Shown here in pieces: positions 13,433-29,700 of a stretch of DNA of 64,000 bases. The stretch spans positions 2,372,540 to 2,436,539 of the forward strand of contig CALYLW010000015.1 of assembly GCA_944989445.1 (NCBI GenBank). The letters run 5' to 3'. The notes under the pieces were generated by a model, which made no database searches, had not been told where the DNA came from, and saw nothing but the letters and a program-made list of their open reading frames with translations. The DNA is from Ampullaceana balthica. Taxonomy: Eukaryota; Mollusca; Gastropoda; Lymnaeidae. How positions within the stretch are numbered: the first letter of the stretch is position 1; each line of letters starts with the position of its first letter. A program made the position numbers and the translations under genes.

Positions 13433-16400
13433 CTCTATACACAGTCGGACCGCGCTAAGTCGAACTCAAAGGGACCCTTAAAAAAAATTCAACTTACGGT
13501 GTTTTCGAGTTGGGGAAAATATCGTAATAGGCGAAGATTAATCAGGGAGAATGTTGATATTGAGAGGGGGTGAGGGAACAGCCATACCAGCGAGAAGGCT
13601 TGACTGGAAGGAGAGGCGGTGTCTGATGTTTCATATGAAAGGAAGCCGACTTAGCTTTGAAATACTGACACCACTGAGAAAGCCCCTGGAATAAATTGTA
13701 CAAAACTAACCGATCGTGTTCCTCAATAGCGATATGTCGGGTCAGGCCTGTACTGGTTCCAATCCAGATGTAGCGAATCCCGAAACTGTTGAGTTAAAGA
13801 TGGAAGATGTTACGAGGTTTACATTAAAAAATTTGTTTACGTCTGTATGTTCTGAATATTTTTAAAAATAAAATTGTTATTTATCTAGATCTATATCATT
13901 CTATATCATTCCATATCATTCTATATCATTCTATATCATTCTATATCATTCTATACCATTCCATATCATTCTATATCATTCTATATCATTCTATATCATT
14001 CTATATCATTCTATATCATTCTATATCATTCTATATCATTCTATATCATTCTATATCATTCTATATCATTCAGCTTCATATACATAAAAGAGACTTTCTT
14101 TATTAAAAAAAAATCAATATATATGCGGTAACCTTTGATCTAACAGGGATTTTGAACAAAACAACTCAAGGGGACAACGTAAAATGTGTTGTGGTGTGAC
14201 TTGGTGTGTAGAAGAAATTAGATGTGCGATGTGGTGTGACTTGGTGTGTAGAAGAAATTAGATGTGCGATGTGGTGTGACTTGGTGTGTAGAAGAAATTA
14301 GATGTGCGATGTGGTGTGACTTGGTGTGTAGAAGAAATTAGATGTGCGATGTGGTGTGACTTGGTGTGTAGAAGAAATTAGATGTGCGATGTGGTGTGAC
14401 TTGGTGTGTAGAAGAAATTAGATGTGCGATGTGGTGTGACTTGGTGTGTAGAAGAAATTAGATGTGCGATGTGGTGTGACTTGGTGTGTAGAAGAAATTA
14501 GATGTGCGATGTGGTGTGACTTGGTGTGTAGAAGAAATTAGATGTGCGATGTGGTGTGACTTGGTGTGTAGAAGAAATTAGATGTGCGATGTGGTGTGAC
14601 TTGGTGTGTAGAAGAAATTAGATGTGCGATGTGGTGAGACTTGGTGTGTAGAAGAAATTAGATGTGCGATGTGGTGTGACTTGGTGTGTAGAAGAAATTA
14701 GATGTGCGATGTGGTGTGACTTGGTGTGTAGAAGAAATTAGATGTGCGAATTGGTGTGACTTGGTGTGTAGAAGAAATTAGATGTGCGATGTGGTGTGAA
14801 TTGGTGTGTAGAAGAAATTAGATGTGCAATGTGGTGTGACTTGGTGTGTAGAAGAAATTAGATGCGCGATATTTAGCTGATGGAAAGTTATCGTACTGTC
14901 TTAAGATTTGGTTGGTTAAATAATATCTAAATAAGATAGATGTTGAGTTAATGAGTTATTCTTATTCAGGAAATGGTTGGAGAAAGAAAAGACACAATTT
15001 GACTCACATATTGAAATAAGTTAAACATACAAGTTTAACATACAAGTTTAACATACAAGTTTAACATACAAGTTTAACATACAAGTTTAACATACAAGTT
15101 TGACACATATTTTCGTAAACTTTTAAAGTTGATTTTAGGGTTAATGGGAATTAACAAAAATTAATTTAAGAGCATATATAGAAAATATTTGACATCACAT
15201 TAACATGGTCTGTATTAAATTAATGAAATTCCTGTGCAGCATGGTCTTGAAATGTTCATCTTACTTGAGGTGCGCCATAGCGAAGCAGAGACTCTTCTCT
15301 TTATCATTCTTTCTACTGGTGCTTGAACTCCAACACGCGTTGTACTCATTTTTAAAACTGGGGAAGTAAAGCGTTCAAAATCATGTGTTGTTGATGTATC
15401 ATCAAATAATCCCACATTTCCTGATCCCACATTACCTAATCCCACATTACACAATCCCACATTACCTAATCACACATTACCTAATCCGACATTCCTTAAT
15501 CCCACATTACCTAATCCCACATTACCTAATCCCACATTTCCTAATCGTACATTACCTAATCACACATTACCTAATCCGACATTGCTTAATCCCACATTAC
15601 CTAATCCCACATTACCTAATCCCACATTTCCTAATCGTACATTACCCAATCCCACATTACCTAATCCCACATTACCTAATCCCACATTGCCTAATCGTAC
15701 ATTACCTAATCCCACATTACCTAATCCCACATTACCTAATCCGACATTGCCTAATCATACATTAGCTAATCCCACATTGCCTAATCCCACATTTCCAAAT
15801 CCAAAATTGTCTAATCCCAAATTGACTAATCCCACATTGCCTAATCGCACATAGCCTAATCCACTATTGCCTAATTCAAAATTTCCTAATTCAACATTGC
15901 CTAATTCAACATTACCTAATCCCGCATTGTCTAATCCAAAATTGCCTTATCCGACATTTCATAATCCCAAATTGCCTATATATTTATATATTGTACAACA
16001 TTATTTCAACAAGTGACTACTATCTTGATGACTTACAAAAACTGAAAATCCTGAGGTAGATTGGTCAAAGATCCTTTCCAAACATTGAGGTAATCTCCCG
16101 TAATGTTAATGTCAGCTAAAAGACGCTTCATGTGTTCCTCATCACCTGGACAAAGTATACGGCAAGAGAACTTCGCGACATGGGGTAAAAAAATTGATTC
16201 GATTTGATTCTTTCGTTTCTTTGAAACTTGAGTTTAGAGTCTCGATAGAACTAAAGTCAAGCATTAATTAAACCATATAAGTTGTACTTTTTTATCCTTT
16301 GTAATTAGACTAAAAATCTATTAAAATAATTGACCAGCATCATAACGTAATGGTCATATGATAGTCACATGATAGTCACATGACTGTTATTCATGTCAAC

Positions 16401-17685
16401 CAAGGAAGTAAACAGAAAAGCTATAACTAGAGGCGTTGACCTTACATTTTGTAAAAAGAGTCCCATGCTCCAACTGGTCCAGTAACGTAGGCGTGTCCAG
16501 TTGGGTGTAGGAGTTCGTCTTTTCGTCGTAACAGAAAATCCTGGGGGAAGATAAATTTATTGAACTAATAAACTTAATGATAATTTAACGAAACTCTACT
16601 GTCCAGTGATGGGAAATATTAGGGACGCATGGACCGGTCAAGTAGTGTCATGCACGGGTCACTCAGATAGTACCCCTAAGGTTAGAGACGCATGGACCGG
16701 TCCAATAGTGTCATGCCCAGCTCACTCAGATAGTACGCCTACGGTTAGGGACGCATGGACAGGTCCAATAGTATCCTAGACGGGTCACTCAGATAGTACG
16801 CCTAAGGTTAAAGGTTAGGGACGCAAGGACCGGTCGAATAGGAAGAAATGTATGTGTGCAGGCCAGGCCCGTAAATGGGCTGATGCAACACTAAGAACGA
16901 TGATCACAACAATATAATATTTATGTTATTTGTTAAGAGGTTAGTGATGTCAAGTTAAAAATGTGTTTCGAACATCTCTAGTATTTGTTTTGTAATTTCC
17001 TTACATTTAAGAGTGTGTTTGGATTGACAGAGTGGGAGTGGGGGAATGAAAGTGTTTGGATTGACAGAGTGGAAGTGGGTAAATGTAAGTGTTTGGATTG
17101 ACAGAGTGGGAGTGGGTGAATAAAAGTGTTTGGATTGACAGAGTGGAAGCGGGGGAATGAAAACAGTCTTACGATACTTACCAGTTTGATAACGTAATTA
17201 TACTAGTTTCATCCTTTGTGATATCTTCATAAACTGCAAGGAAATGACGTCATGAATAAAATAATCACAAATTGTCTGAAAGCAGATCTCATGTTAAGAT
17301 CATCATTAATTCAAACAATCTAAAATGCGTGTCAAATTAAATGATATATTGATATGGCAATTACTACTGACTTTAGTTTAGGCTTAAAATTATATTAAGT
17401 TTGAAGACACAAATTACATTTTCATTTCCTGCTTTTTATTTCAATTTATGTAAAGGCTGAATTTACACAGGCATATTTAACCATAAAACTTTTTTGTTAC
17501 AACTTTAACTTGGTTTTTGAATTAAAATATATCATTCTAATTAATGAAATTGTTCAAGTAATAATAGTGTGGAGGGTGTTAAATATTAATCTGGAAACCA
17601 AAATGATTATGATTTTTAACTCAATATTTTCAAAAAAAAAGCTGAGTGATGTCCCTCAGCGTTACGGCAGGATAATTGAGGGTAA

Positions 17686-17769
<84 letters not shown>

Positions 17770-20700
17770 CTAGGTTGTGCTGCGGGACCGTGGCGCCTGC
17801 GGAGCCCACTTTTTTAGGGTGCCTACGGCGCCCACCTTTTCAAAAGCACAACTAACTTGTCCTTGTATGATAAATACGTAATATTAAACTTCCTTTAATG
17901 TACACGAAGTATTTTATAATTTTAAATCCTCAAATCCTCTTTTTACATCGCCTTCTTTTCCAAAATTAAAATATAAGCTAAAACAATGATGTAGTATTTT
18001 TTTAACGGTGACAATCGTTTAATTTATAATTGATTTGCACACCTCCTGATGCGCGCCTTGTATATATATTTAACTATAAGCTCAAAAAATGACGTCATAG
18101 CAGTACGGATACATACTCCAACCAACCTGTGACTTGGGCTATTATATTGTTTATATAATAATTGGAAGAAATACATGTAAAAAATTACAGAAAATAAAAA
18201 AGACAAACGCGTACAAATCGTGATTAAAATGTCTAAACAAAACAAACCAATCACAAAGTTTGTAAAGCAATTTCGCTGAAATTAAAGTTCATTCTTATAG
18301 CGCATGTTCTAGATTTTAAAAAAATTAATAATCAAACACATATTTAAGACAGGGGTGGTCACCTTGTTGTTGGGTGGGAACGGAGGAGTTCTCCACCTTG
18401 ATTACATGCGTGCCGTAGCCATCAGGTATAACAAACACCAGCCTGTAAGTTGGGGGGGGGGCGGGTGTAGATGGAGGAGTAATATAAACAAATAACTAGT
18501 GTAAACATAACATATTTTACTCCTGCAATCTTATATGTACATTTACAATGGCTTTGTAATCTTTTCCCTGCCATAAAAGAGGAAATTACAAGTTCCAGCT
18601 GTTAAAATGTTTGTAAAAAAACATGCACCAACCGCCCTATCCCAAGGATGACCTCCCCAAATGATTTAACTCCGTTAATGATGACCTATTGATGACCTCC
18701 CCTAAAGATGACCTCCCTATTGATGAACTTCGTTAATGATGACCTATTGATGACCTCGCTAATGATGACCTCCCTAATGATGACCTCCCTAATGATGACC
18801 TATTGATGACCTCGCTAATGATGACCTATTGATGACCTCGCTAATGATGACCTATTGATGACCTCTCTAATGATGACCTATTGATAACCTCCCTAATGAT
18901 GACCTATTGATGACCTCCCTAATGATGACCTATTGATGACCTCGCTAATGATGACCTATTGATGACCTCGCTAATGATGACCTATTGATAACCTCCCTAA
19001 TGATGACTATTGATGACCTCGCTAATGATGACCTATTGATGACCTCGCTAATGATGACCTATTGATGACTTCTCTAATGATGACCTATTGATGACCTCGC
19101 TAATGATGACCTATTGATGACCTCGCTAATGATGACCTATTGATGACCTCGCTAATGATGACCTCCTTTAACGATGACCTGAGTCTCTTCCATGGTGACA
19201 AATATGTTTCATATAAAATCACTGAATTGAAATAAAGATAATATTGCCTTGCTGACCTAAAAGTGCCGGCAATCTCCATGTACTGGTAATGGTTGCGTCT
19301 CTCTCTTGCACTTTTCTGAAAGTAAGAAAACAAAAATATCTCTAGAAATACATTTAATCTTACTATGTTTCCTTGAGTCATTTATATGTCGAACTGACAA
19401 CAGTTATTACCGGTCAAGTTAAACAGACACCGTCTCTGTGGTCAAGTCAAGCCAACTGGACCTCTGGGGTAATGTTCCTCATGAGTCCACTAGACTGGAT
19501 ATATGTGTGTTAATGTCCCTAATGAGTCCACTAGACTGGACCTCTGGGGTAATGTTCCTCATGAGTCCACTAGGAACGCCGTGATGTTGTTTAAAATCAT
19601 TTCATTTTAAGTGTATAATACATTGATGTTAGAGACTATGAACAAATTATATAAAGGTGAGAGAAAACATTTAACAAATATAAAAAAAGTACCAGCTGCA
19701 CTGATTCCGTGTAAAATAAAAGTGGACGAGGGAAGAAAATGAATGGTGGTAGTTTGAAATAAAAAAGGGATCCTCTATTATTTGTTTTCCCTTAAATGAA
19801 CAAGTTGTTATGCTCCTACCATGCCATCGCTGTGAGTCAAGATGGTCACCGCCGTCATGTTGTGGCCCCCAGATTTACTGGTCAGCAGATAACGTCTGAG
19901 CTGGAGGTCAAATAAAAAAAATATGTGTGTGTGTGTTTGAGGTTAGGAGAGAAAATAATTGAACAAGAAAAATAGTATTTGAAGTATTTCTTGAAATACG
20001 AATTGATTAAGATCTCTTTGTAAACTTCACCTATCTTCAACAACAAGCGGGTGATTTATCAATTGGCTATAAATAACAAAAGAGAGAAACAGATAACAAA
20101 CCAACTTATATTGAATTTTCATTTAAAAGTATACATCTTAGTAGATTTTTTATACGGATTTATTAAATTTTTACTGATTTAACTTGCACTATTTATTTCT
20201 TGAGTTTTATAACTTACACAATTTATTTATTGAGTTTTATAACTTACACAATTTATTTATTGAGTTTTATAACTTACACAATTTATTTATTGAGTTTATA
20301 ACTTACACAATTTATTTATTGAGTTTTATAACTTACATTATTATTTTTAAAAAATTGAACAATTAAGGGGTATTTTAAGGGGTATATTAAGGGGTATATT
20401 AAGGGGTATATTAAGGGAATATTAAGGGATATATTAAGGGGTATATTAAGGGGTATATTAAGGGGTATATTAAGGGGTATATTAAGGGGTTTATTAAGGT
20501 GTATATTAAGGGGTATATTAAGGGATATATTAAGGGTATATTAAGGGGTATATTAAGGGGTATATTAAGGGGTATATTAAGGGGTTTATTAAGGGGTATA
20601 TTAAGGGGTATATTAAGGGGTATATTAAGGGGTATATTAAGGGGTATATTAAAAGGTACATTAAGGGGTATATCAAAAGGTACATTAAGGGGTATATTAA

Positions 20701-23700
20701 GGGGTATATTAAGGGGTATATTAATGGGTATATTGAGGGGTATATTTTGGGGACCGTTTAAAACTTCTACCATTGATCAAGGGGACCAAGAAAAATATAT
20801 TCTTGAAAAGCGACTCATTTCTCTTTGTCTCTTTAATTATCAATTACTAGGTACGACCCGCGGCGTAGCATGCGCCGCAGACTTGCTCATAGATAGTGGA
20901 AAGAACGGAAACAAACAGCACGAAGAAATGAGAACAACGCGAGTGAAAGTTGGGAGACCTCCGACCCAACGAAAACAACGCGAGTGAAAGTTGGGAGACC
21001 TCCGACCCAAGCAAGCAAGCAAGACGCATTGTTGGTCTTGAGACATGTGCACTGTACCACCCTCGCTTGCCAACCCTAAACTGTGATTGCTAGACCCTAG
21101 CGAGAGTCATTCGTTATGCATGCTTGCCTGCGTCTTGGGCTTGTGCTTGTCCTAATTTCTGGCGAATTATTTATATATTTGAATTGAACATCTTATAATT
21201 GCTTGTTTTGAGAACGTGCACAACTGCCTTAGATTCCGATTTCGAGTTAAACTCACCAACTTAATTCATACGATATCGAGTTAAACTCAATAACTTAATT
21301 CATACGATTTTTGAGCACTCTCATTTCAAATGCTTTTCAATTCAAAAATAATAAAATTAAAAATAAAGTAAAGGAAAAAAAGGTTAGAAAACATGTAAAA
21401 TGTTCAAGAGTATATTAGATTTACTGATTATAAGATCGAAAGAGCAATGAACTACCGGATGATCTTTGTTCCAGCCTGTTGTTGTGTAGTTGGTCAACTC
21501 GACCTCGGACAACTCAACACTGTTGTACTTTGGCCGGACCATGAGAATATGTTCAGTTTCTGACCTTGTCTTGTCTCTGTACTGTTGGGTGGTGTAAGAC
21601 GTGACAGGTCAAAGAGTTAAATGGCTTTGATTATTATCCAACGAATGTCATAAACATGTTGATATTTGGACGACGTTAAAATAAAATAAAGTTATTATAC
21701 ATGTATTGACAAAATAAATAAATAAAACCTTTGTTTCATACACCATTCACCAATTCTCAATCATTTTAACAGAACTTAAAATTTAAGAAACTAAAAAGAA
21801 GACAGTTTAAAGTATTTCTTGAGCGTAAATCTCAGAAGAAAATGATGATAACGATTAATATATTGATTAATATTTATTTACATTCGGTAACCACTGAACG
21901 AATACGTTGATTAAGACTAGGGAGTAAAAGAAGTGTTCATACATCTCTGTAATAAATTTGATGGAAAAACTTATCTCTGATTGAACTTATTTTAGGTATT
22001 GGGAGTACATGTATCTGTATCATAAAATATCATTGTCAAAAATTGTTAGTTTTATAAATAATTTTTTTTTCGAGTGAAGGATATTTAATGTGTGTGACAT
22101 TTCTAGTTATCTTGGTAAATTTGTAGGTTGGACGGCACGACATTAATAACTAGATGATGGACTCTTAATGATCTTTTCAAAGCCATGTTTCGGAAGCAAA
22201 ATTTTCTTACCAGCCATAAAGGATGATGCTTTAAGTTGCTCACAAAGTGAAAAACTCACAAGAATAAGAAATGAAATAAAAACTATATAACACGTAATCA
22301 CGGGTAATAGTTTAAAATGTAAAACAGATTCCAATCCAACATTTCTGTTTTATCAATCATTACTTACAAAAGGCGTGTAATCTGGATGGAAGAGCACGTA
22401 GCCATGGTTCGTTATGGCAAAGGCGTATCCGTTAAGACCAAGCTGAGAATGTGATGAGAGCATTAATGATCATTTCACGTTTATTCCCAAGTCTACTGCT
22501 TTACTACATTACAAATTGAAATAGTTCTAGAGTTTAGGCAACTGACATCTTTCAGATAATGTGACTTGTTAGGATCATTTTCTCACTTATAAAAGTTTTT
22601 CTGTTTGTCAGACAGAGGCAATTTGATTGCATCTTCTGAAAAATTAATTTCCATTAAATTTCTGTAAGTATGCAGTCATGTCATTGAATTTCTGTATGTA
22701 TGCAGACATGTCATTTAAATTCTGTAAGTATGCAGACATGTCATTTAATTTCTGTAAGTATGCATTAATGTCATTTCAACTAGTAAAAAGCCTGTGGTGT
22801 AAATATTCCATGCACCCATCAATGACTAGATGATATTCTTCTAACTTTTATGTAATGCACTGTAAACTCTTCCTATTTCAAGCTTCCGTAATTATTTTAT
22901 CTTTAAAATCTTGAGACAAGGATCACGTGACAGACTGGCAGTAAGTATTTTCGTAGGAGGCGTTTGAATAAGATGCAGGTATTAACACTGAAGCTCTGGG
23001 AAGCGTCAAAGGCTTCTTAAACCTCCGCCTTAGACACGTGATGTTTTGAATGTCTCTGCCGAGTCCCGACATTTGAGTGACGTCGGTTTCCACCTACCTT
23101 AAAATCTGGGATAAATTTCATGAGCTCGTTGATTCTGACGTCAGTTCCAACCACGCCCAATAAACTCTTCTCTGGTTCTTTCTCTAAAGGTTTCTTTAGA
23201 TAAAACAAAGGAGGAAAACATGAGCTGCGTATATGCACCCTAAAAAAAATAAAATTGATATATAAGTTGTGTAAAAATAATTAAGTACGAAATCGAATCG
23301 TGGGCGGTAACTCCAGAATAAGTCAAAGGTCAGAATCAATTACTTGTCAACTTATAGTTGGTAGTCTTATAAAAAAAGACATTCGTATCATGAAGGTACC
23401 AGACTATTTTGTCTTCTTAGTCAAAATACAAAATACACAAACAAATCGTGTATTGAAAACAATAAATTTAAGCTTTATTATTTAACTTATACAACAGTCC
23501 TATTCTATATGATATATTGGTCTTCGTAGTTCAATTATTCTGTATGCAGAAAAACTGTGTTGATTAAAAAGTCATCTCAGAGCTTTTAACTAATATGAGT
23601 AAGGGAGATCAATCATGTCGGAAAGGTGAAGATCAAGGGGAGTTTGTGTTTGGTAACATGAGTTTTTGTTTTCAAATTTAGAAATATGCGTGCACTTTGC

Positions 23701-26700
23701 AATTTACTAATATGTACCTATTCCAATTACAATTATGTATACGGCGCAATTAGCATTCCATACAAATTGCATTATTCAAAGACTACACAGTGCAACAAAG
23801 TGATGATCTTCAAACAACAATTATGTACTATTAAATGACCAAGACTGTACGGCGTTATTGGGCCATGAAGACATTTGAACGAATCTGCGGCTAACCGTGT
23901 CGGCTGAATCTAAATATTAAACTTTTAGTCTTGGAATGAAACATTTCAACAAAATGTGATTGAATTATTTGGATTAGGGCTGGTACTGATTAATAAACGT
24001 TTGATAGATTAATCGGGAAAAAATTAATCGATTAATGCAAGAAATAAGGAAGAAAAACCTGTTTGTTTATGTATCCACGTCTAAATAAATAATAACAATT
24101 ATTATTAACAAAAGATATAAATTATTAATAAATTGGAAAAAAAAGAGAAATATTTTCTTAAACTTTAATTGAATTTTAATCGATCAAATTAGTCGTAATC
24201 TATTAAACATTTTAACGATTAATCGAATAATTAATCGTTTATTTCCGCAGCCCTAATTTGGATACTTTCAGTATGACGGCAGCATTGGTTCTCTGAATGA
24301 CCGGTGAGGGGAGCAGTGGTTCTCTAAATGACCGGTGAGGGGAGCAGTGGTTCTCTAAATGACCAGTGAGGGGAGCAGTGGTTCTTTTAATTAAGATAAA
24401 CACTAGCGCACTTGTACTTACAACGCTCTCTCTCTCGTCATAGACTGGCATTGAGATGGACATGACAAGTCCTAATCCCTGCAGAAGTTTAAAATAAAAA
24501 CTAACAAAGTTGTTGACAACTCTGTATACATATATCATTTTCAGATACAGTGTAATAAAATATGTACACGACGCATGGAGGAAACAGCCAAGTGTGAATT
24601 CGATTCGTTCCAGAATAAATCAATTATAGCTAAAAAAAATTGATGCATGTTCTTATTTTCCGAATCTCATATTTGGTCTGATGTTAATGGATAATGGTCA
24701 AGACTATTACTATAGAATATTGCAGGAGTCAACACAGAGCACGTAAAACAGAATAAATAAAACCTAATCCGCAGCATAATCTTTATTATCTTTATCCAAT
24801 CAGTGTCCTTATTTTGTGGGACATTTTGTGCCAGTTGAGACCCGTGGCTGAACCAAATCAAAGTCGGTCTAACTATTTAACAACTCTTTTTTTCCGTTCT
24901 TCTGTTGATATAAACGATAAATACCTCGGTATTTTGAGACGTAGCATGTCACTATGTGATTCTAAAGGTGTTCAGGGCATTCGATAATGTTATATAGTAG
25001 AAAGGTTGGTTATTGGTGTTCAATGCTCCGGATAAGTTTGGTGATTGGTGCTCGGTGGTCCGGATTTGTGATCGAGTATCGATAATAAAGTCCCTTATGA
25101 TGAATCTTCTAATTAACCTGTGGCTTAAATATATCTTTACATTTTAAAGACATAATCAACAAAGTAATTGACAGCTAAGTTTGCGATTGAGTTGGATGTT
25201 TAACACAAGGATAGCCTCACCTCGTACACCGACTGCGTATCCAGATCCACATCCATGTTCTCGGGCTGACCCCTGGGGACCTTGATCTCACTTTGCTCCG
25301 TGACGTAATCAAGATAGGCGGGGCTCCAGACCTGGTGAGCGGCACGTGTCGTGGCCAAAGGTCGACTGAGGACCTTGATGTATTTCTGAGGATACAAACA
25401 GTCCAAATAATTATTGATAGTCTTTTTTGTTTGTTTATGGATGTCGGTGATTTTACCGTATAGTATATTTGTGTTTTTGTTAATTGAACAGGGGTTAATT
25501 AATAAATAATTCGACATGAATTTTTTTGTCAGTTCAATCTTAAGCAAAAAGATGATATACTATAATGTGCTTAAATACGTTTTATAATTTAATTTATCAC
25601 TCTTTTCCACAATGTTATTATTATGATTATTATTATGATTATTATTATGATTATTATTATGATTATTATTATGATTATTATTATGATTATTATTATGATT
25701 ATTATTATGATTATTATTTAGGTAAGTGATAACTAGTTAAGACACAAACAGCCCGCTAGTTTATGCAATACCTGTACATTTTCCTGCACATCGGCTCTTG
25801 TAGAAATGTGGGTAAAAAGACCTGGTAATTTAAAGGAAACGATGAAATTTTAACACTTTTTAAAAAATAATTCAATTTGAGCACCATGGAAAAGAGAAGG
25901 AAGAAGGTGAAACCAGTTAAAAAACTTTTAAATCCAAAACAAAAAAGTACTTTACATTTTATTCACCCTATGGTAAGGTATGGAACGATTGTTTTTAACA
26001 AGATGGATTGGTCTAAACATCATGAAAGTATAATACCTTATTACATTTCAACAATCTTTGAAAAGTTGCCTAAATATCTGATGGAAGTTCAAAAGACCAT
26101 AATTGATATCATTATTTTTTTTAAATATGGCTTTCAATCTCTGAAGGTAATATTCCCCATTACAGAGCTAAAAAAAGGAACAAATCCATTTATTCTCACC
26201 TTTATTAGCACATGCCATCCACCTGGTTTGACGGTTATCCGGCACCTCTTTACCAATCAAGAAGGTAAACACTCGAACCTAGAAAATGATATCAATATGT
26301 TGATCATGACATTTGATAAAAAAACAACTTGAAAACTCTGTCAGGCTCTGTAAAGCTCCTCCTATATTCCAACATTTTTTTTTAAATAAAAAATTTGGAT
26401 TAACATTGGCACTATGTATTAATCAAATAGTGTGCCACTACCGATTCACCCTGACTATGATGTGATTTTGGTTATGAAACTTTAAAATAACACCCATTTA
26501 AACTAATTTTTGCTCTAAGGTTAGATTGTGTGTAACAAGTGTCCCATGGCATATTTGTGATCTTGAACATGTGTGTTTAGAAGCTAGAACTATGTAATTA
26601 TTCGGTTTGATAAGTTCAAGTCTAGTGTGATATGTTTAAGTCCCATGTGATAAGTTCAAGTCCCATGTGATATGTTCAAGTCCTGTGTGATATGTACAAG

Positions 26701-29700
26701 TCCCATGTGATATGTTCAAGTCCAGTGTGATATGTTCAAGTCCAGTGTGATATGTTCAAGTCCAGTGTGATATTTATAGTAGCACTTAAACAAACTCACG
26801 GTTTTATTCGGCCAGTTGAACTCATCGAAAATCGAGTCAAAATTTTCTGGAGCCCCGTCAGTGATGATCATGATGGCTTTGTTACACAGGCAATGGTCGT
26901 GGTACTCCAGGTGTTCCTGAGTTTGGTGGAGGGTAAACATAGAAGATTTACAAACAGTTTCAAAAGCCAGTTGCAACCTTTGTTCAAGCAAACACCACGT
27001 CAAAGTAAACATAAAAGGTTTTACATAAAGTCAGCCACATATAAGTTAAACTACTGGTATTTTGAACATCAATTCAAAGGAATCTGAAAATGTTTATTAA
27101 GGCATTCAAGGAAAGAGCGCAAGCAAATCACCATCAGTTGTAGCAATACTCCAGTTAATTTCTGATATTTTATAAACCTATAATAAGCGGGGAGAAGAAG
27201 ATCCTCAAGTTAGTTGTTTTGTGACGTCTCGTCAGGTCTATATATACCCTGTATTAACAACATATACTTATTATCAAATTAGTTGAGTTGCAATACATGC
27301 TATAGAATCCGCTAAGAATTTCATGGTGACATCATAATGTGTTTCTTGCATTCAACATTTTAATAATCCGTTACCGTTGATGAACCGGAAGTAGTCAAAG
27401 TTCTTTAAAATCCCGCCAACAACTTTCGCAGTACGAACTTCTCTGGTAATAATGAATCGTGGAGGCTAACATTCATTGTGATAAATTCAGCTTGGCAGTT
27501 TTTTTTTATTTTTAAAATTCAGTTTGAAATGTTTCTTTCACGTCAAAAATTCCTTAGACGAACTTTTCACCTTGTGATTTTAATGTGACATAATCAAGTA
27601 CAGATGACCTTGAACTCAGGATATCAAGTACAGATGACCTTGAACTCAGGATATCAAGTAAAGATGATCTTGAACTCAGGATATCAAGTACAGATGGCCT
27701 TGAACTCAGGATATCAAGTACAGATGACCTTGAACTCCCGATATCAAGTACAGATGACCTTGAACTCACGATATCAAGTACAGATGGCCTTGAACTCATG
27801 ATATCAAGTACAGATGGCCTTGAACTCACGATATCAAGTACATATGACCTTGAACTCAGGATATCAAACACATATGGCCTTGAACTCAGGATATCAAGTT
27901 CAGATGGCCTTGAACTCAGGATATCAAGCACAGATGGCCTTGAACTCAGGATATCAAGTACAGATGACCTTGAACTCAGGATATCAAGTACAGATGGCCT
28001 TAATCCATGTTATCCACGTTAATTTGTTCTTTTTTCTTCTGGATCTGTATTCGAGCCTCTTTAAATTGTTAAAATGTTTTAGCAAAACTTAAGATCGTCT
28101 GTAAACATAATTCGATTCGAGTAGTACAAAAAAACAACAACTGGTTTTGATGGTCCACCTTAAAAAATAATCATTTTATCATTATACTTGTACCCACGTA
28201 CGATTAAATCATAAAAATTAAAATGAAATGTTAAAAATCGTTATAATTTGTTACAACAAGACTGACGGCAGCTGATTGAACTCATTCCCCATCCATCTAT
28301 TTATGTACCCAATACCATCAAGTCGTCTCATTCCCCATCCATCTATTTATGTACCCAATACCATCAAGTCGTCTCACTCCCCATCCATCTATTTATGTAC
28401 CCACTACCGTCAAGTCGTCTCACTCCCCATCCATCTATTTATGTACCCACTACCACCAAGTCGTCTCACTCCCCATCCATCTATTTATGTACCCACTACC
28501 ATCAAGTCGTCTCACTGCCCATCCATCTATTTATGTACCCACTACCATCAAGTCGTCTCATTCCCCATCCATATATTTATGTACCCACTACCATCAAGTC
28601 GTCTCACTCCCCATCCATCTATTTATGTACCCACTACCATCAAGTCGTCTCACTGCCCATCCATCTATTTATGTACCCACTACCATCAAGTCGTCTCATT
28701 CCCCATCCATCTATTTATGTACCCACTACCATCAAGTCGTCTCATTCCCCATTCATCTATTTATGTACCCACTACCATCAAGTCGTCTCACTCCCCATCC
28801 ATCTATTTATGTACCCACTACCATCAAGTTGTCTCATTCCCCATCCATCTATTTATGTACCCACTACCATCAAGTCGTCTCACTCCCCATCCATCTATTT
28901 ATGTACCCACTACCATCAAGTCGTCTCATAAGCCTTGAGTAACAAGATTGTTAGCTTTGGTTTATGGCAATAACATACGTATCTTGTTTCTTTCATTCCA
29001 ACACTTCCCTTTGAAAGTGCTGTTGTATTACAGGTTTCTTAACGCTTTAACGTTTCTTTCTTTCGTGACTGCGAGATCGGAATAGAGTTTAGAATATCAT
29101 AAAATAGATCCATTTAACTGGTGACTTTGGTTTGGCCTCGAATCCCATAAATAGATTTATTGAATAAAATAATCATTGTGAGACTTAAAAAATATTTTTT
29201 ATGAAAAATATGATCTTTAAAATAAATGTTTCGACATTCTCACCCCCCCCCCGTTATTTTAAAATGTTGTTCAATTAATTCAATCGCCATCAGACACCAG
29301 AGACGTAACTTGTTACCTTTTTGAAGAGTTTGAACGCCCTCGTCAACGCCTTCTCAAAGTTGGCGTTCCTCAGCGCCTCTAGTCGGTCGATCTTCTCCTG
29401 GATCCGTTTGATGTTGTCGACACTCGCAGAGATGAGAGTGTCATTGAAACACTCGTCCACATACCGAGGCTCTTCCGAGAACTGCAAACATGATGGAAAT
29501 CAATACAATTCAACAACAGGCCAAACAATGCGTTCATATTGTAAAGTCGAAAAGCATACATTAAAAAATAAAATAAATATGTGGTTTAGTTGAAGTTCAA
29601 GCGCAGGTTTTTATGAAGAACTTTAAAACTCTGAATACGCTTTGTTGAAAAGCGTTTTAAGGAGTTAATTAGTAAGAAGGAGATGGGTAATTATAGGTAA

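Noticed and set aside
25877..26332. 151-codon + strand frame
   Set aside because: Overlaps exon w6 on the other strand, which is firmly homologous. No family recognised on the + strand.
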